64,000 bases of DNA from contig NZ_WYDQ01000001.1 in the NCBI RefSeq assembly GCF_024105635.1, forward strand, positions 3,100,501 to 3,164,500. The letters run 5' to 3'. Shown here in pieces: positions 17,570 to 26,758 of the stretch. This DNA is from Oceanicola sp. 502str15 (GTDB taxonomy: Bacteria; Pseudomonadota; Alphaproteobacteria; Rhodobacterales; Rhodobacteraceae). How positions within the stretch are numbered: the stretch's first letter is position 1; the number at the start of each line of letters is the position of its first letter. Under the pieces are notes generated by a model. That model was not told the origin of the DNA. It made no database searches and was given only the letters and a program-made list of their open reading frames with translations. Position numbers and translations under genes: made by a program.

Positions 17570-18267
17570 TCCTCGGGCTCCGGTACCAGCGTTCCGGTCA
17601 GCTCCGCATCCAGCACCCGATGGGGCGCCGCAAGGGTCGGCACCTGCCGCGCCCAGTCGCCATAATCGCCACTCGTCGCCCGGTGCAGCAGATCGCCCAG
17701 CGCCTCCAGCGGCGTGTCCGAGTGATCTATCCGCAGCGTCAGCGGCGGCGCATCCGACCGCAACACCAGCAGCGCCGCCGACAGAAGCCCGCGCTTGTCG
17801 CTGCCCTCCTCCGCCGCGCCCCACAGCGCGGCCATCAGCCGCTCCGGCAGGTTGCCCTCTGCTTCGAGGTAGCTCCGTGCCATCGCCTCCGGCACCGCCT
17901 TACTGCCCAGCATGTTGCCCGAGGCCACACCCCCGGCAAAAACATGATGCGCCGTCAGCGCCGTGTTCTGATTGCCGGTGAAACAGGCCCCCTCGCCGCC
18001 CATGCCCAGCGCCGCAAGCTGGCGCCACTCGCGCCCCGGATCGGCGCCCGTGATCTCGCGCACAGCCTCCGCCGCACCCGCACCGCCCTGCATCTCGTCG
18101 AGCACCGACTCGCCCCAGATCGTCGAGGGCGCCGCGCCCTGGCTCGCACTCATCCCCGCACCCCATCGCCCCCGCAGAACCCAACCGCCCACGCAGAGGC
18201 TTCCGGTAGCTGCCGCACCGGCAATGGCGTTTGTTTGAGCATCGTGCACAAGAATCGAGAAGGTCAT
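17566..18267 (-). CDS. DUF1028 family protein (Ntn-hydrolase-like)
   Basis: A 233-residue protein starting MTFSILVHDAQTNAIAGAA, the common opening of DUF1028 proteins, whose fold resembles N-terminal-nucleophile hydrolases. GQ/GNQNT-like and MLGSKAVPEAMARSYL segments are also typical. Function is unproven; the family often sits with peptide transporters and amidases, as here. Translation is coupled to the M20 gene by a GTGA overlap, and the gene diverges from the dipeptide-type transporter across the AT-rich region at 18268-18402. Confidence 0.88.
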   Translation of the reverse strand: MTFSILVHDAQTNAIAGAAATGSLCVGGWVLRGRWGAGMSASQGAAPSTIWGESVLDEMQGGAGAAEAVREITGADPGREWRQLAALGMGGEGACFTGNQNTALTAHHVFAGGVASGNMLGSKAVPEAMARSYLEAEGNLPERLMAALWGAAEEGSDKRGLLSAALLVLRSDAPPLTLRIDHSDTPLEALGDLLHRATSGDYGDWARQVPTLAAPHRVLDAELTGTLVPEPEE

Positions 18268-18291
18268 GCGGCTCCTTTACCCTCCGGAAAG

Positions 18292-18335
18292 AAATTTATC
18301 ATGAAAAATTGACCGGTCAAATTTATCATGATTAA
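18292..18335. promoter_or_regulatory. Candidate operator cluster between DUF1028/M20 and the peptide ABC operon
   Basis: In this GC-rich window the stretch is strikingly AT-rich. A 13-bp direct repeat AAATTTATCATGA occurs at 18292-18304 and 18319-18331, and a perfect 12-bp palindrome TTGACCGGTCAA lies between them at 18309-18320. Each repeat is itself a near palindrome centred on ATCA|TGA, so three dyad centres lie 13-14 bp apart. Position between divergent operons suggests a repressor site, perhaps for the GntR/FadR protein at 24242-25012. Confidence 0.6.
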
Positions 18336-18402
18336 TTTCTTCCACGAACACCCGGCGCCCGCAAGGGAATCGCCGTGATAAAAACCACAGGGAGATGCTC
18401 CA

Positions 18403-19971
18403 ATGACCCTCTTCAACTGGACACGCCGCGCCGTGATCGCAGCCGGGGCCGCGCTTGCGCTCGCGCCGCTGGCCGCCTCAGCGCAAACCCCCGAAGGCGT
18501 GCTGATCGTCGGCCAGGTGGCCGAACCCAAGTCGCTCGACCCCGCCGCCGTGACCGCGGTGAACGACTTCCGCATCCTGGTGAACCTCTACGAGGGCCTC
18601 ACCCGCTACAAACCCGGCACGCTCGAAGTGGCGCCCGGTCTGGCCGAAAGCTGGGAAGTCTCCGAGGACGGCACCGAATATACCTTCAAGCTGCGCTCGG
18701 GCGTCACCTTCCACGATGGCACGCCCTTCAACGCCGAGGCGGTGAAGTTCAACTTCGACCGGATGCTCAAGGAAGATCACCCCTTCCACAACACCGGCCC
18801 CTTCCCGCTGGCCTTCTTCTTCTCCTCGGTCGAAGAGACCACGGCGGTCGATGACACCACGGTGAAGTTCAAGCTCTCCGCGCCCTACGCGCCTTTCCTG
18901 TCCAACCTCGCCTATCCCACCGGCCTCATGGTCTCCCCCGCCGCCGTCGAGGCAGGCGGTGCCGACTTCGGCCGCGCCCCCGTGGGCACCGGCCCCTTCA
19001 AGTTCGTCGAATGGCGCGCCAACGAGGCCGTGGTGATCGACAAGTATGAAGACTACTGGGGCGAGCCCGCCGGGGCGCAGGCCGTGGTCTTCCGCCCGAT
19101 CGAAGATGCCAACACCCGCGTCGCCGAGATGATCGCAGGCGGCATCGACATGATGGTCGAAGTGCCCCCCACCGCGCTCTCCCAGTTCCAGGGTGACGAG
19201 TTCAACGTCGTCGAGCAGGCCGGCCCCCACGTCTGGTTCCTGATCCTGAACGCCAAGGAAGGCCCGATGGCCGACAAGAAGGTGCGTCAGGCCGTGAACT
19301 ACGCGATCAACAAGGAAGCCATCGTCAACGATGTGCTCGAAGGCACCGCCGATGTCGCCGCCGGGCCCACGCCCCCGGCCTTCGCCTGGGCCTACAACGA
19401 CGAGCTCTCGCCCTACCCCTACGACCCGGAGAAGGCCAAGGCCCTGCTCGCCGAAGCCGGGGCAGAGGGCGCCTCGCTCACCTTCTACGTCACCGAAGGC
19501 GGCTCCGGCATGCTCGATCCGGTCGCCATGGGCACCGCGATCCAGGCCGACCTCGCCGCCGTGGGGCTCGACGTGAAGATCGAAACCTACGAGTGGAACA
19601 CCTTCCTCGGCAACGTGAACCCGGGCCTCGAAGGCAAGGCAGACATGGCCGAAATGGCCTGGATGACCAATGATCCCGACACGCTCCCCTACCTCGCCCT
19701 GCGCACCGACGCATGGCCCGACAAGGGCGGCTTCAACTCCGGCTACTACTCCAACCCCAAGGTTGACGAGCTGCTGGAATCCGCCCGCACGGCGGTGGAT
19801 CAGGAAGAGCGGGCCGCGCTCTACAAGGAGATGCAGACCATCGTGCAGGAAGATGCGCCATGGGTCTTCATCGCCAACTGGAAACAGAACGCCGTCACCA
19901 ATGACCGTGTCGAAAACTTCTCTCTGGAGCCGTCATTCCTGCTCCAGCTCGAGAAGGTGGTTAAGAAGTAA
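18403..19971 (+). CDS. Peptide-type ABC transporter substrate-binding protein (family 5)
   Basis: A 522-residue periplasmic solute receptor of the SBP_bac_5 (DppA/OppA) family. Signal peptide at about 1-28 (ending AASAQ), then the family motif LAESWEVSEDGTEYTFKLRSGVTFHDGTPF region and a long two-lobed domain. The ligand could be a di- or oligopeptide, glutathione or another amide; the neighbouring M20 amidase and DUF1028 protein suggest an N-substituted amino compound. GGGAG lies 11 bp before the ATG. First gene of a plus-strand operon to 25012. Confidence 0.93.
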   Translation: MTLFNWTRRAVIAAGAALALAPLAASAQTPEGVLIVGQVAEPKSLDPAAVTAVNDFRILVNLYEGLTRYKPGTLEVAPGLAESWEVSEDGTEYTFKLRSGVTFHDGTPFNAEAVKFNFDRMLKEDHPFHNTGPFPLAFFFSSVEETTAVDDTTVKFKLSAPYAPFLSNLAYPTGLMVSPAAVEAGGADFGRAPVGTGPFKFVEWRANEAVVIDKYEDYWGEPAGAQAVVFRPIEDANTRVAEMIAGGIDMMVEVPPTALSQFQGDEFNVVEQAGPHVWFLILNAKEGPMADKKVRQAVNYAINKEAIVNDVLEGTADVAAGPTPPAFAWAYNDELSPYPYDPEKAKALLAEAGAEGASLTFYVTEGGSGMLDPVAMGTAIQADLAAVGLDVKIETYEWNTFLGNVNPGLEGKADMAEMAWMTNDPDTLPYLALRTDAWPDKGGFNSGYYSNPKVDELLESARTAVDQEERAALYKEMQTIVQEDAPWVFIANWKQNAVTNDRVENFSLEPSFLLQLEKVVKK

Positions 19972-19987
19972 CGAGTAACCACTGTTC

Positions 19988-20013
19988 GCCCTCCGGCTTT
20001 CGGGCCGGAGGGC
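19988..20013 (+). terminator. Intercistronic stem-loop after the substrate-binding-protein gene
   Basis: Perfect 10-bp arms GCCCTCCGGC (19988-19997) and GCCGGAGGGC (20004-20013) with a 6-nt loop. Its place between receptor and permease genes, without a T-tract, suits a 3'-end stabiliser or partial attenuator giving more receptor than permease. Confidence 0.65.
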
Positions 20014-20124
20014 ACCCCTGCGGTGGGGGGCCTCCCCTCGGCCCGCCGCACCCCTCCAGCCGCCGCCGCGAAGACGTCTCGAAGGACGGACAAGCGCGCC
20101 CCAGCCAGACAGGAGACCCCCGTC

Positions 20125-21072
<948 letters not shown>

Positions 21073-21089
21073 GCCGGAGCACCCCCGTG

Positions 21090-21400
21090 GAAGCCGGGCC
21101 AGCGCCGTCCCGCCTTGCGCCTGCGGAAGCCGGGCGAGCGCCGTCCCGCGGGGTGGCGCTCCAACGCCCGGATGGGGGCACTTTATCGTGCGATTGTCCT
21201 CTTCCCTCCAAAGTCAGCCACAACCTCACCAAAGCGCCGCCCCGGGGGGCGGGACGGCGCTCGCCCGGCGCCTTCGGCTTGATTCCGGGCGGGTCTCGAG
21301 CCTCTGAACCCAACCGCGCCACCGTGGCACCGTCATCCTCGGGCTCGACCCGAGGACCCCTCCGCCACGAGATCCTCGGGTCAGGCCCGAGGATGACAGC
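21090..21400. repeat. Intergenic inverted-repeat elements inside the peptide transporter operon
   Basis: The 349-bp gap between the two permease genes holds no credible gene. It contains a perfect 18-bp inverted pair (CGGGCGAGCGCCGTCCCG at 21131-21148 and its complement at 21250-21267) plus a near copy of the same motif at 21094-21112, and a second pair at 21332-21356 and 21373-21397 whose 25-bp arms differ at only two positions (GTCATCCTCGGGCTCGACCC type). They look like two kinds of dispersed palindromic element of GC-rich alphaproteobacteria. Confidence 0.75.
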
Positions 21401-21421
21401 CCAACACGACGGAACCTCCCC

Positions 21422-23299
21422 ATGACCGCCTTCCTCAAGCTCCTCTTCCGCAACCGCCTCGCCGCCATGGGCGCCGTCGTGCTCTCCATCATCCTCCTGC
21501 TGGCCCTCGCCGTGCCGATCCTGCCGCTGGCCGACCCCAACATCACCAACACCGCCGACCGCTTCGCCAAGCCCTTCTCCGAGGGCTACCTCCTCGGCGC
21601 CGACCACCTGGGCCGCGACCAGCTCTCCCGCCTGCTCTACGGCACCCGCACCTCGCTCGCCGTCGGCGCCATCGCCGCCTTCCTCGCCGCCTTCTTCGGC
21701 TCCGCCATCGGCATCCTCTCGGGCTACTTCGGCGGACGGACCGACAACATCCTGATGCGCCTGATCGACATGCTCATGGCCTTCCCCTACATCCTCCTCG
21801 CGCTGGCCATCGTCGCAGCACTGGGCACCGGCCTCATCAACGCGCTGATCGCCGTGGCCGCCGTCAACATCCCCTTCTTCGCCCGCAACATCCGCGGCAT
21901 CACCGTGGGCCTCTCGCACCGCGAGTTCGTCGATGCCGCCCGCCTCGCAGGCAAGGGCCACATCCGGATCATCCTCTCCGAGGTGCTGCCCAACGTGCTG
22001 CCGGTCATCGTCATCGCCATGTCCACCACCGTCGGCTGGATGATCCTCGAAACCGCGGGCCTCTCCTTCCTCGGCCTCGGCTCGCAGCCGCCCGACAGCG
22101 ACCTCGGCTCCATGCTCGGACAGGCCCGCGCCGCCTTCACCACCCATCCGCACACCTCCATCATCCCCGGCGTGATGATCTTTCTGATCGTCATGTCGGT
22201 GAACCTGCTCGGCGACGGCGTTCGCGACGCGCTCGACCCGCGCCTGCGCTCCGGCGCCCTCTCCCGGCCCCTCCCGGTCACGCAGGTCTCCAAGTCCCGC
22301 GCCCTTCCCGCCGCCCGCGCCGAGGCCCCCCTGCTCGACATTCAGGAGCTTGAAACGCAGTTTCACGTCGGCGAGCGCGTCTATGAGGCGGTCGGCAAGG
22401 TCTCGCTCTCGGTCAAACCCGGCGAATGCCTCGGCATCATCGGCGAAAGCGGCTCGGGCAAGAGCGTCACCGCCCTCTCCGTCACCGGCCTCGTCGCCTC
22501 GCCTCCCGGAGTCATCACCGGCGGCGCGGTGCGGCTCGACGGGCAGGATCTGCTCTCCACCGGCTACGAACAGCTCCGCTCGGTGCGCGGCAACCGCATC
22601 GCCTATATCTTTCAGGACCCCCTCAGCACCCTGCACCCGCTCTACACCGTGGGCGACCAGCTGGCCGAGGCGATCCGGGTGCACGACAGCCGGGTGAGCA
22701 GATCGGCGGCCCGCGCCCGGGCGCTGGAACTGATGAAACAGGTCCGCATCCCCAACCCCGAGTCCCGCCTCGGCAACTACCCGCACGAGATGTCGGGCGG
22801 CATGCGCCAGCGCGTCGGCATCGCCATGTCGCTGGCCAACGAGCCCGACATCATCATCGCCGACGAGCCCACCACCGCGCTGGACGTGACCGTGCAGGCG
22901 CAAATCCTCGCCCTGCTGAACGACCTGCGCCGCGAGCGCGGGCTGGCGATCATCTTCATCACTCACGACTTCGGCGTGGTGGCCCAGCTCTGCGACCGGG
23001 TCGCGGTGATGTATGCGGGCCGGATCGTCGAGGAGGGGCCAACCCAATCGGTGCTCGACGCCCCCGCCCACCCCTACACCAAGCGCCTCATCGCCTGCGT
23101 GCCCGAACTCGGCGGCGGGCGGCGCGAGCTGGCCGCCATCCCCGGCCTGCCCCCGGTGGTCAACGACCTGCCGCCCGGCTGCCATTTCGCGCCTCGCTGC
23201 CACAAGGCCGCGCCAGAATGTAAAACAGGTTACATTCTGCTCGAGGGCACCGCACCCCGCGCCGTCCGCTGCATATACCCCGAGGAGACCCTCGCATGA
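21422..23299 (+). CDS. Peptide-type ABC transporter permease-ATPase fusion (DppC-DppD)
   Basis: A 625-residue fusion. Residues 1 to about 285 are a DppC-like permease with six hydrophobic segments and the EAA loop ([23 protein letters not shown]). After a short linker the rest is a DppD-like ATPase with Walker A GESGSGKS at 341-348, the signature MSGGMRQR at 457-464 and Walker [13 protein letters not shown], followed by the oligopeptide-transporter C-terminal cysteine region ([16 protein letters not shown]), which can hold an iron-sulfur cluster. Its stop overlaps the next ATG by 4 bp. Such fusions are known for this transporter class. Confidence 0.93.
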   Translation: MTAFLKLLFRNRLAAMGAVVLSIILLLALAVPILPLADPNITNTADRFAKPFSEGYLLGADHLGRDQLSRLLYGTRTSLAVGAIAAFLAAFFGSAIGILSGYFGGRTDNILMRLIDMLMAFPYILLALAIVAALGTGLINALIAVAAVNIPFFARNIRGITVGLSHREFVDAARLAGKGHIRIILSEVLPNVLPVIVIAMSTTVGWMILETAGLSFLGLGSQPPDSDLGSMLGQARAAFTTHPHTSIIPGVMIFLIVMSVNLLGDGVRDALDPRLRSGALSRPLPVTQVSKSRALPAARAEAPLLDIQELETQFHVGERVYEAVGKVSLSVKPGECLGIIGESGSGKSVTALSVTGLVASPPGVITGGAVRLDGQDLLSTGYEQLRSVRGNRIAYIFQDPLSTLHPLYTVGDQLAEAIRVHDSRVSRSAARARALELMKQVRIPNPESRLGNYPHEMSGGMRQRVGIAMSLANEPDIIIADEPTTALDVTVQAQILALLNDLRRERGLAIIFITHDFGVVAQLCDRVAVMYAGRIVEEGPTQSVLDAPAHPYTKRLIACVPELGGGRRELAAIPGLPPVVNDLPPGCHFAPRCHKAAPECKTGYILLEGTAPRAVRCIYPEETLA

Positions 23300-24276
23300 G
23301 TCCGTCCGATAGCGCCCCCGCCCCAAAGCTCGCCCTCAAGGTCGACAACCTCTCCAAGACCTTCCCCATCGGCGGTGGCCTGTTTTCCAAGCCCAAGGCC
23401 GGGGTCCGCGCCGTGCGCCCCGTGTCCTTCGAGGTGCCCGAGGGCGAAACCCTTGGTATCGTCGGAGAGAGCGGCTGCGGCAAATCCACCTTCGCCCGCA
23501 TGCTCGTCGGCCTGTTGGAGCCGACCACCGGGACGATTCAAATCGCCGGCAAGGCGCTCGACAACGCCGACCCCGCCGCCTTCGGCCGCCTGATCCAGTA
23601 CATGTTCCAAGACCCGATCTCCTCGCTCAACCCGCGCAAAACGATCCGCCAGATCATGGAGGCCCCCCTCAAGCTCCTGCACGGCATGGACAAGCCCCGG
23701 CGCGACGCCCGCATCTCGGAAATCTTCGCCTCGGTGAACCTGCGCGAGGAGTTCCTCGAACGCTATCCGCACGAGTTCTCCGGCGGTCAGGCCCAGCGCA
23801 TCGGCATCGCCCGCGCGCTGGCGGCGTCGCCCGAAATCATCATCCTCGACGAGCCGGTCTCGGCGCTCGATGTGTCGGTGCAGGCGCAGGTGCTCAACCT
23901 CATGGCCGGGCTCAAGGCCGAGTTCGGGCTGACCTACCTCTTCATCTCCCACGATCTCGCCGTGGTCGAGGCGGTGTCTGACCGGATCATGGTGCTCTAC
24001 TTCGGCGCCGTGGTCGAAATCGGCCGCGCCGAAGATGTCTTCCGCGCGCCCAAACACCCCTATACCAAGCTCCTCGCCAACTCCGCCCCCGTCGTGGGCC
24101 GCCCGCTCACCGCCCCCGAATCCGCCGCCGCCGAGCTGCCGGACCCGCTCAACCCGCCCCCGGGCTGCCCCTTCGCGGGCCGCTGCCCGCGCGTGACCGA
24201 CGAATGCCGCATTGAAGAGCCGCCGCTGGTGGCCATGGGAGATGATCATCTTGCCGCCTGTTTCCACCCGCTCTGA
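23296..24276 (+). CDS. Peptide-type ABC transporter ATP-binding protein (DppF-like)
   Basis: A 326-residue ATPase, second of the pair that drives the transporter. Walker A GESGCGKST at 57-65, signature FSGGQAQRIGIARAL, Walker B IIILDEPVSALD and the H-loop FISHDLAVV are all present. The C-terminal PPPGCPFAGRCPRVTDEC region matches the oligopeptide transporter extension with four cysteines. Translationally coupled to the fusion gene (ATGA) and overlapping the start of the regulator gene. Confidence 0.94.
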   Translation: MSPSDSAPAPKLALKVDNLSKTFPIGGGLFSKPKAGVRAVRPVSFEVPEGETLGIVGESGCGKSTFARMLVGLLEPTTGTIQIAGKALDNADPAAFGRLIQYMFQDPISSLNPRKTIRQIMEAPLKLLHGMDKPRRDARISEIFASVNLREEFLERYPHEFSGGQAQRIGIARALAASPEIIILDEPVSALDVSVQAQVLNLMAGLKAEFGLTYLFISHDLAVVEAVSDRIMVLYFGAVVEIGRAEDVFRAPKHPYTKLLANSAPVVGRPLTAPESAAAELPDPLNPPPGCPFAGRCPRVTDECRIEEPPLVAMGDDHLAACFHPL

Positions 24277-25012
24277 AAACCACCGCATGAGCCGCCCGGT
24301 CCAGGTGGCCGAGGCCATCAAGTCCTGGGTTGTCGAACACGGCCTCAAGGCGGGCGACCGGCTCCCCGCCGAGGCGGAGTTGATCGAACGTTTCGGCATG
24401 GCCAAGGGCACCATCCGCGAGGCCATGCGCATCCTCGAGGCCCAAGGCCTCGTCCGCACCCGCACCGGCCCCGGCGGCGGCGTCTTCGTCCACTCCGTCA
24501 GCCGCGAGCGGGCGCGGGCGCTGCTGGGCAACTACTTCTACTTCAAGGATCTCACCATCGCCGACATCTACCAGCTCCGGCAGGTGCTGGAGCCCGAGCT
24601 GGTCGCCACCCTCGCCGGCAAGCTTTCGGGCGCGGTTCTGGCCGAGCTGAGATCGGTGATCGACAGCTACGCCGAGCCCTCCCGCACCATCGAGGAGGAG
24701 CGCGAGCAGCATGTCACCTCGCTCCAGTTCCACGCCCTCCTCGCCCGCCAGTCGCGCAACCCGCTGCTGAGCTTCACCATCGACTTCATGGTCGTCCTGC
24801 TCTCCGACCTCACGGTCTACCGCGAGCTCTACGCGCCGCCCAACATCGAGCTCTGGAAGAAGGGCCGCGAGTTCCAGATCCGCCTCGTCGACGCCCTCCG
24901 CGACGGCAAGTCCGAAGAGGCCCGCGCGATCATGGCCGAGCACATGAAGACCGCGCGCGCGCTGATGGAGGGTCAGGAGGCGGTCATGATGCAAAGGTTC
25001 ATGGCCGGCTGA
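24242..25012 (+). CDS. GntR/FadR-family transcriptional regulator
   Basis: A repressor-type protein of about 256 residues. The winged helix is clear (GDRLPAEAELIERFGMAKGT, then IREAMRILEAQGLVRTRTGPGGG), followed by an all-helical FadR-type ligand domain. The start is uncertain: ATG 24242 keeps the upstream LPPVSTRSENHR stretch, while ATG 24287 lies just after the ATPase stop; neither has a strong ribosome binding site. As last gene of the peptide operon it may regulate that operon through the repeats at 18292-18335. Confidence 0.88.
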   Translation: MIILPPVSTRSENHRMSRPVQVAEAIKSWVVEHGLKAGDRLPAEAELIERFGMAKGTIREAMRILEAQGLVRTRTGPGGGVFVHSVSRERARALLGNYFYFKDLTIADIYQLRQVLEPELVATLAGKLSGAVLAELRSVIDSYAEPSRTIEEEREQHVTSLQFHALLARQSRNPLLSFTIDFMVVLLSDLTVYRELYAPPNIELWKKGREFQIRLVDALRDGKSEEARAIMAEHMKTARALMEGQEAVMMQRFMAG

Positions 25013-25078
25013 ACCGCGCCCGCCGCTCACCGTGCGCCGCGTAGATTAACGCACGCTATGTCATTTGATGTATGCACA

Positions 25079-25111
25079 GGTTGTGTACGGGTTGTGCACG
25101 GGATGTGACTC
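25079..25111. repeat. Three imperfect 11-bp tandem repeats
   Basis: GGTTGTGTACG, GGTTGTGCACG and GGATGTGACTC follow one another between two convergent operon ends. A short CCCG-T5-CGGG hairpin lies directly downstream (about 25112-25123) and may be a weak terminator. No gene is seen in 25013-25138. Confidence 0.5.
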
Positions 25112-25138
25112 CCGTTTTTCGGGGTTAACGCCGCTTTC

Positions 25139-25906
25139 CTACCCCGGCGTGCGCTCCGCCCATCCGGCAAAGATGCTCTCGAGCCAGACCACGATGTAAT
25201 AAAGCAGGATTCCGAGCGCCGCGAGGGCGATCAGAACCGCAAACATCAGCGGGTAATCCGAGTTGGTCTTGCCACTGTCGAACAACGCCCCAAGCCCCCG
25301 CCCATGCGGGCTGACGATCTCCATCAGGTTGGTCCCGATGAAGGCCAGGGTGACGGCCACTTTCAGCGCCCCAAAGAACTCCGGCAGCGTCTTGGGCAGC
25401 GCGATCTTCCAGAAGATCGTGCTCTGCGAGGCCCCCAAAGCCCTTAGAATATCACGATATTCCGGCTCCAGCGTCGAGAGGCCAATGCTGATCGAAACCG
25501 CGATCGGAAAGAACGAGATCATGAAGGCCATGAGCACCGTGTTGAAGTCATGCGCCCCAACGAACATCAGCGCCACAATGGGAACGACGGTCGCCTTGGG
25601 GATCGCGTTGAAGCCCACCAGCAACGGGTAAAGCGCCTCCCGCATGGTGCGCGAAAAGCCCATCACCATGCCAATCGCCACGCCCACGATGATCGCCAGG
25701 ATCAGCCCCACCAGCGTCCGCCAGAGCGTCTGCCATCCCATCACGATGAACAGCTCCCAATAGCGCGAGTAAGCGGGCACAAGGTCCGACGGCGAAGCCA
25801 TCTTGTAGTTCGGCCAACCCATTGCCCAAACAAGGAATTCCCAGAGCAGGAGGAACACGATCACCGCAGCGATCGGCACCGCCACCTTGCGCAGTTTCGG
25901 GTTCAT
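25139..25906 (-). CDS. ABC transporter permease (SsuC/ThiX-like)
   Basis: A 255-residue inner-membrane permease with about six hydrophobic segments and the EAA-loop motif ILRALGASQSTIFWKIALPKTLP. It belongs to the BPD_transp_1 group that includes nitrate/sulfonate/taurine and thiamine-precursor permeases. Its ATG overlaps the ATPase stop by 4 bp. The solute is set by the receptor encoded at 26759-27784. Confidence 0.92.
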   Translation of the reverse strand: MNPKLRKVAVPIAAVIVFLLLWEFLVWAMGWPNYKMASPSDLVPAYSRYWELFIVMGWQTLWRTLVGLILAIIVGVAIGMVMGFSRTMREALYPLLVGFNAIPKATVVPIVALMFVGAHDFNTVLMAFMISFFPIAVSISIGLSTLEPEYRDILRALGASQSTIFWKIALPKTLPEFFGALKVAVTLAFIGTNLMEIVSPHGRGLGALFDSGKTNSDYPLMFAVLIALAALGILLYYIVVWLESIFAGWAERTPG

Positions 25907-26697
25907 GCCGCGCCCTCCTCGGCCGGCGCACGGCCCTGTGCCACCTCGATCTGGTGGCGCAGGATCGCCAGCATATCCGCCGCTTCCTTGGTATAGAGCT
26001 GCTCGATGTCATGGCCTCTCGCGGGCACATCCAGCACATATTGCGTCCGCGCCGGACGCCCCGAAAGCACCACGACCTGATCGGCCAGGTAGATGCTTTC
26101 GCGCAGGTCGTGGGTGATCAGAACGCCGGTGAACGGCTCGGCCTGTTTCACCTTCTGCATGGTCTGCCACAGGTCTTCGCGGGTAAAGGCATCCAGCGCC
26201 CCGAAAGGCTCGTCCAGAATGAGCACTTCGGGCTTGTGCACAAGGGCCCGGCACAGGCTGGCCCGCTGCCGCATCCCGCCCGAAAGCTCGCTTGGCCGCT
26301 TGTCTTCAAAGCCTTCCAGCCCGACCAAGTGCAGCAGGTAACGCGCCCGCTCCTCCTGCTCCTTGCGCCCCATCTTCGTGGGCACGATCTCCAGCGGCAG
26401 CATCACGTTCTTCAGGATCGTCCGCCACTCCAGCAGCACCGGATTCTGAAACGCCATGCCCACCGTCGCACGCGGCCCCTTCACGCGCTCTCCGTGCAGC
26501 CAGACCTCGCCCTCATCGGGCTTCATCAGCCCGGCCACCAGCCGTGTCAGCGTGGACTTGCCGCAGCCCGAGGGGCCGACAACGGCCACAAAGCCGCCCT
26601 CCGGGACAGAAACATCAAGCCCGTCGAGCACCGGAAGGGGTCCGCTCGGCGTCTGGTAGGCGTGGCGCACGCCCTTGATTTCAATGAGGTTCGTCAT
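25903..26697 (-). CDS. ABC transporter ATP-binding protein (SsuB/ThiZ-like)
   Basis: A 264-residue ATPase with Walker A GPSGCGKST, signature LSGGMRQRASLCRAL, Walker B VLILDEPFGALD and the H-loop LITHDLRESIYLAD, all in normal order. The sequence is typical of nitrate/sulfonate/bicarbonate-type importers. It is the middle gene of a three-gene minus-strand operon, 61 bp after the receptor gene and overlapping the permease gene. Confidence 0.94.
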   Translation of the reverse strand: MTNLIEIKGVRHAYQTPSGPLPVLDGLDVSVPEGGFVAVVGPSGCGKSTLTRLVAGLMKPDEGEVWLHGERVKGPRATVGMAFQNPVLLEWRTILKNVMLPLEIVPTKMGRKEQEERARYLLHLVGLEGFEDKRPSELSGGMRQRASLCRALVHKPEVLILDEPFGALDAFTREDLWQTMQKVKQAEPFTGVLITHDLRESIYLADQVVVLSGRPARTQYVLDVPARGHDIEQLYTKEAADMLAILRHQIEVAQGRAPAEEGAA

Positions 26698-26739
26698 GCC
26701 GTTTGCCCCAAAAGGGGGCGACCAGTGCCGCCCCCGCAG

Positions 26740-26756
26740 GGTGGGTGGAACCCACC
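26740..26756. repeat. Second copy of the GGTGGGT-N3-ACCCACC hairpin
   Basis: Seven-bp perfect arms with a 3-nt loop, placed 2 bp after the receptor gene's stop. Same element as at 12324-12340. A further GC-rich hairpin (GGGGGC at 26714-26719, GCCCCC at 26730-26735) follows before the ATPase gene. Confidence 0.55.
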
Positions 26757-26758
26757 AA

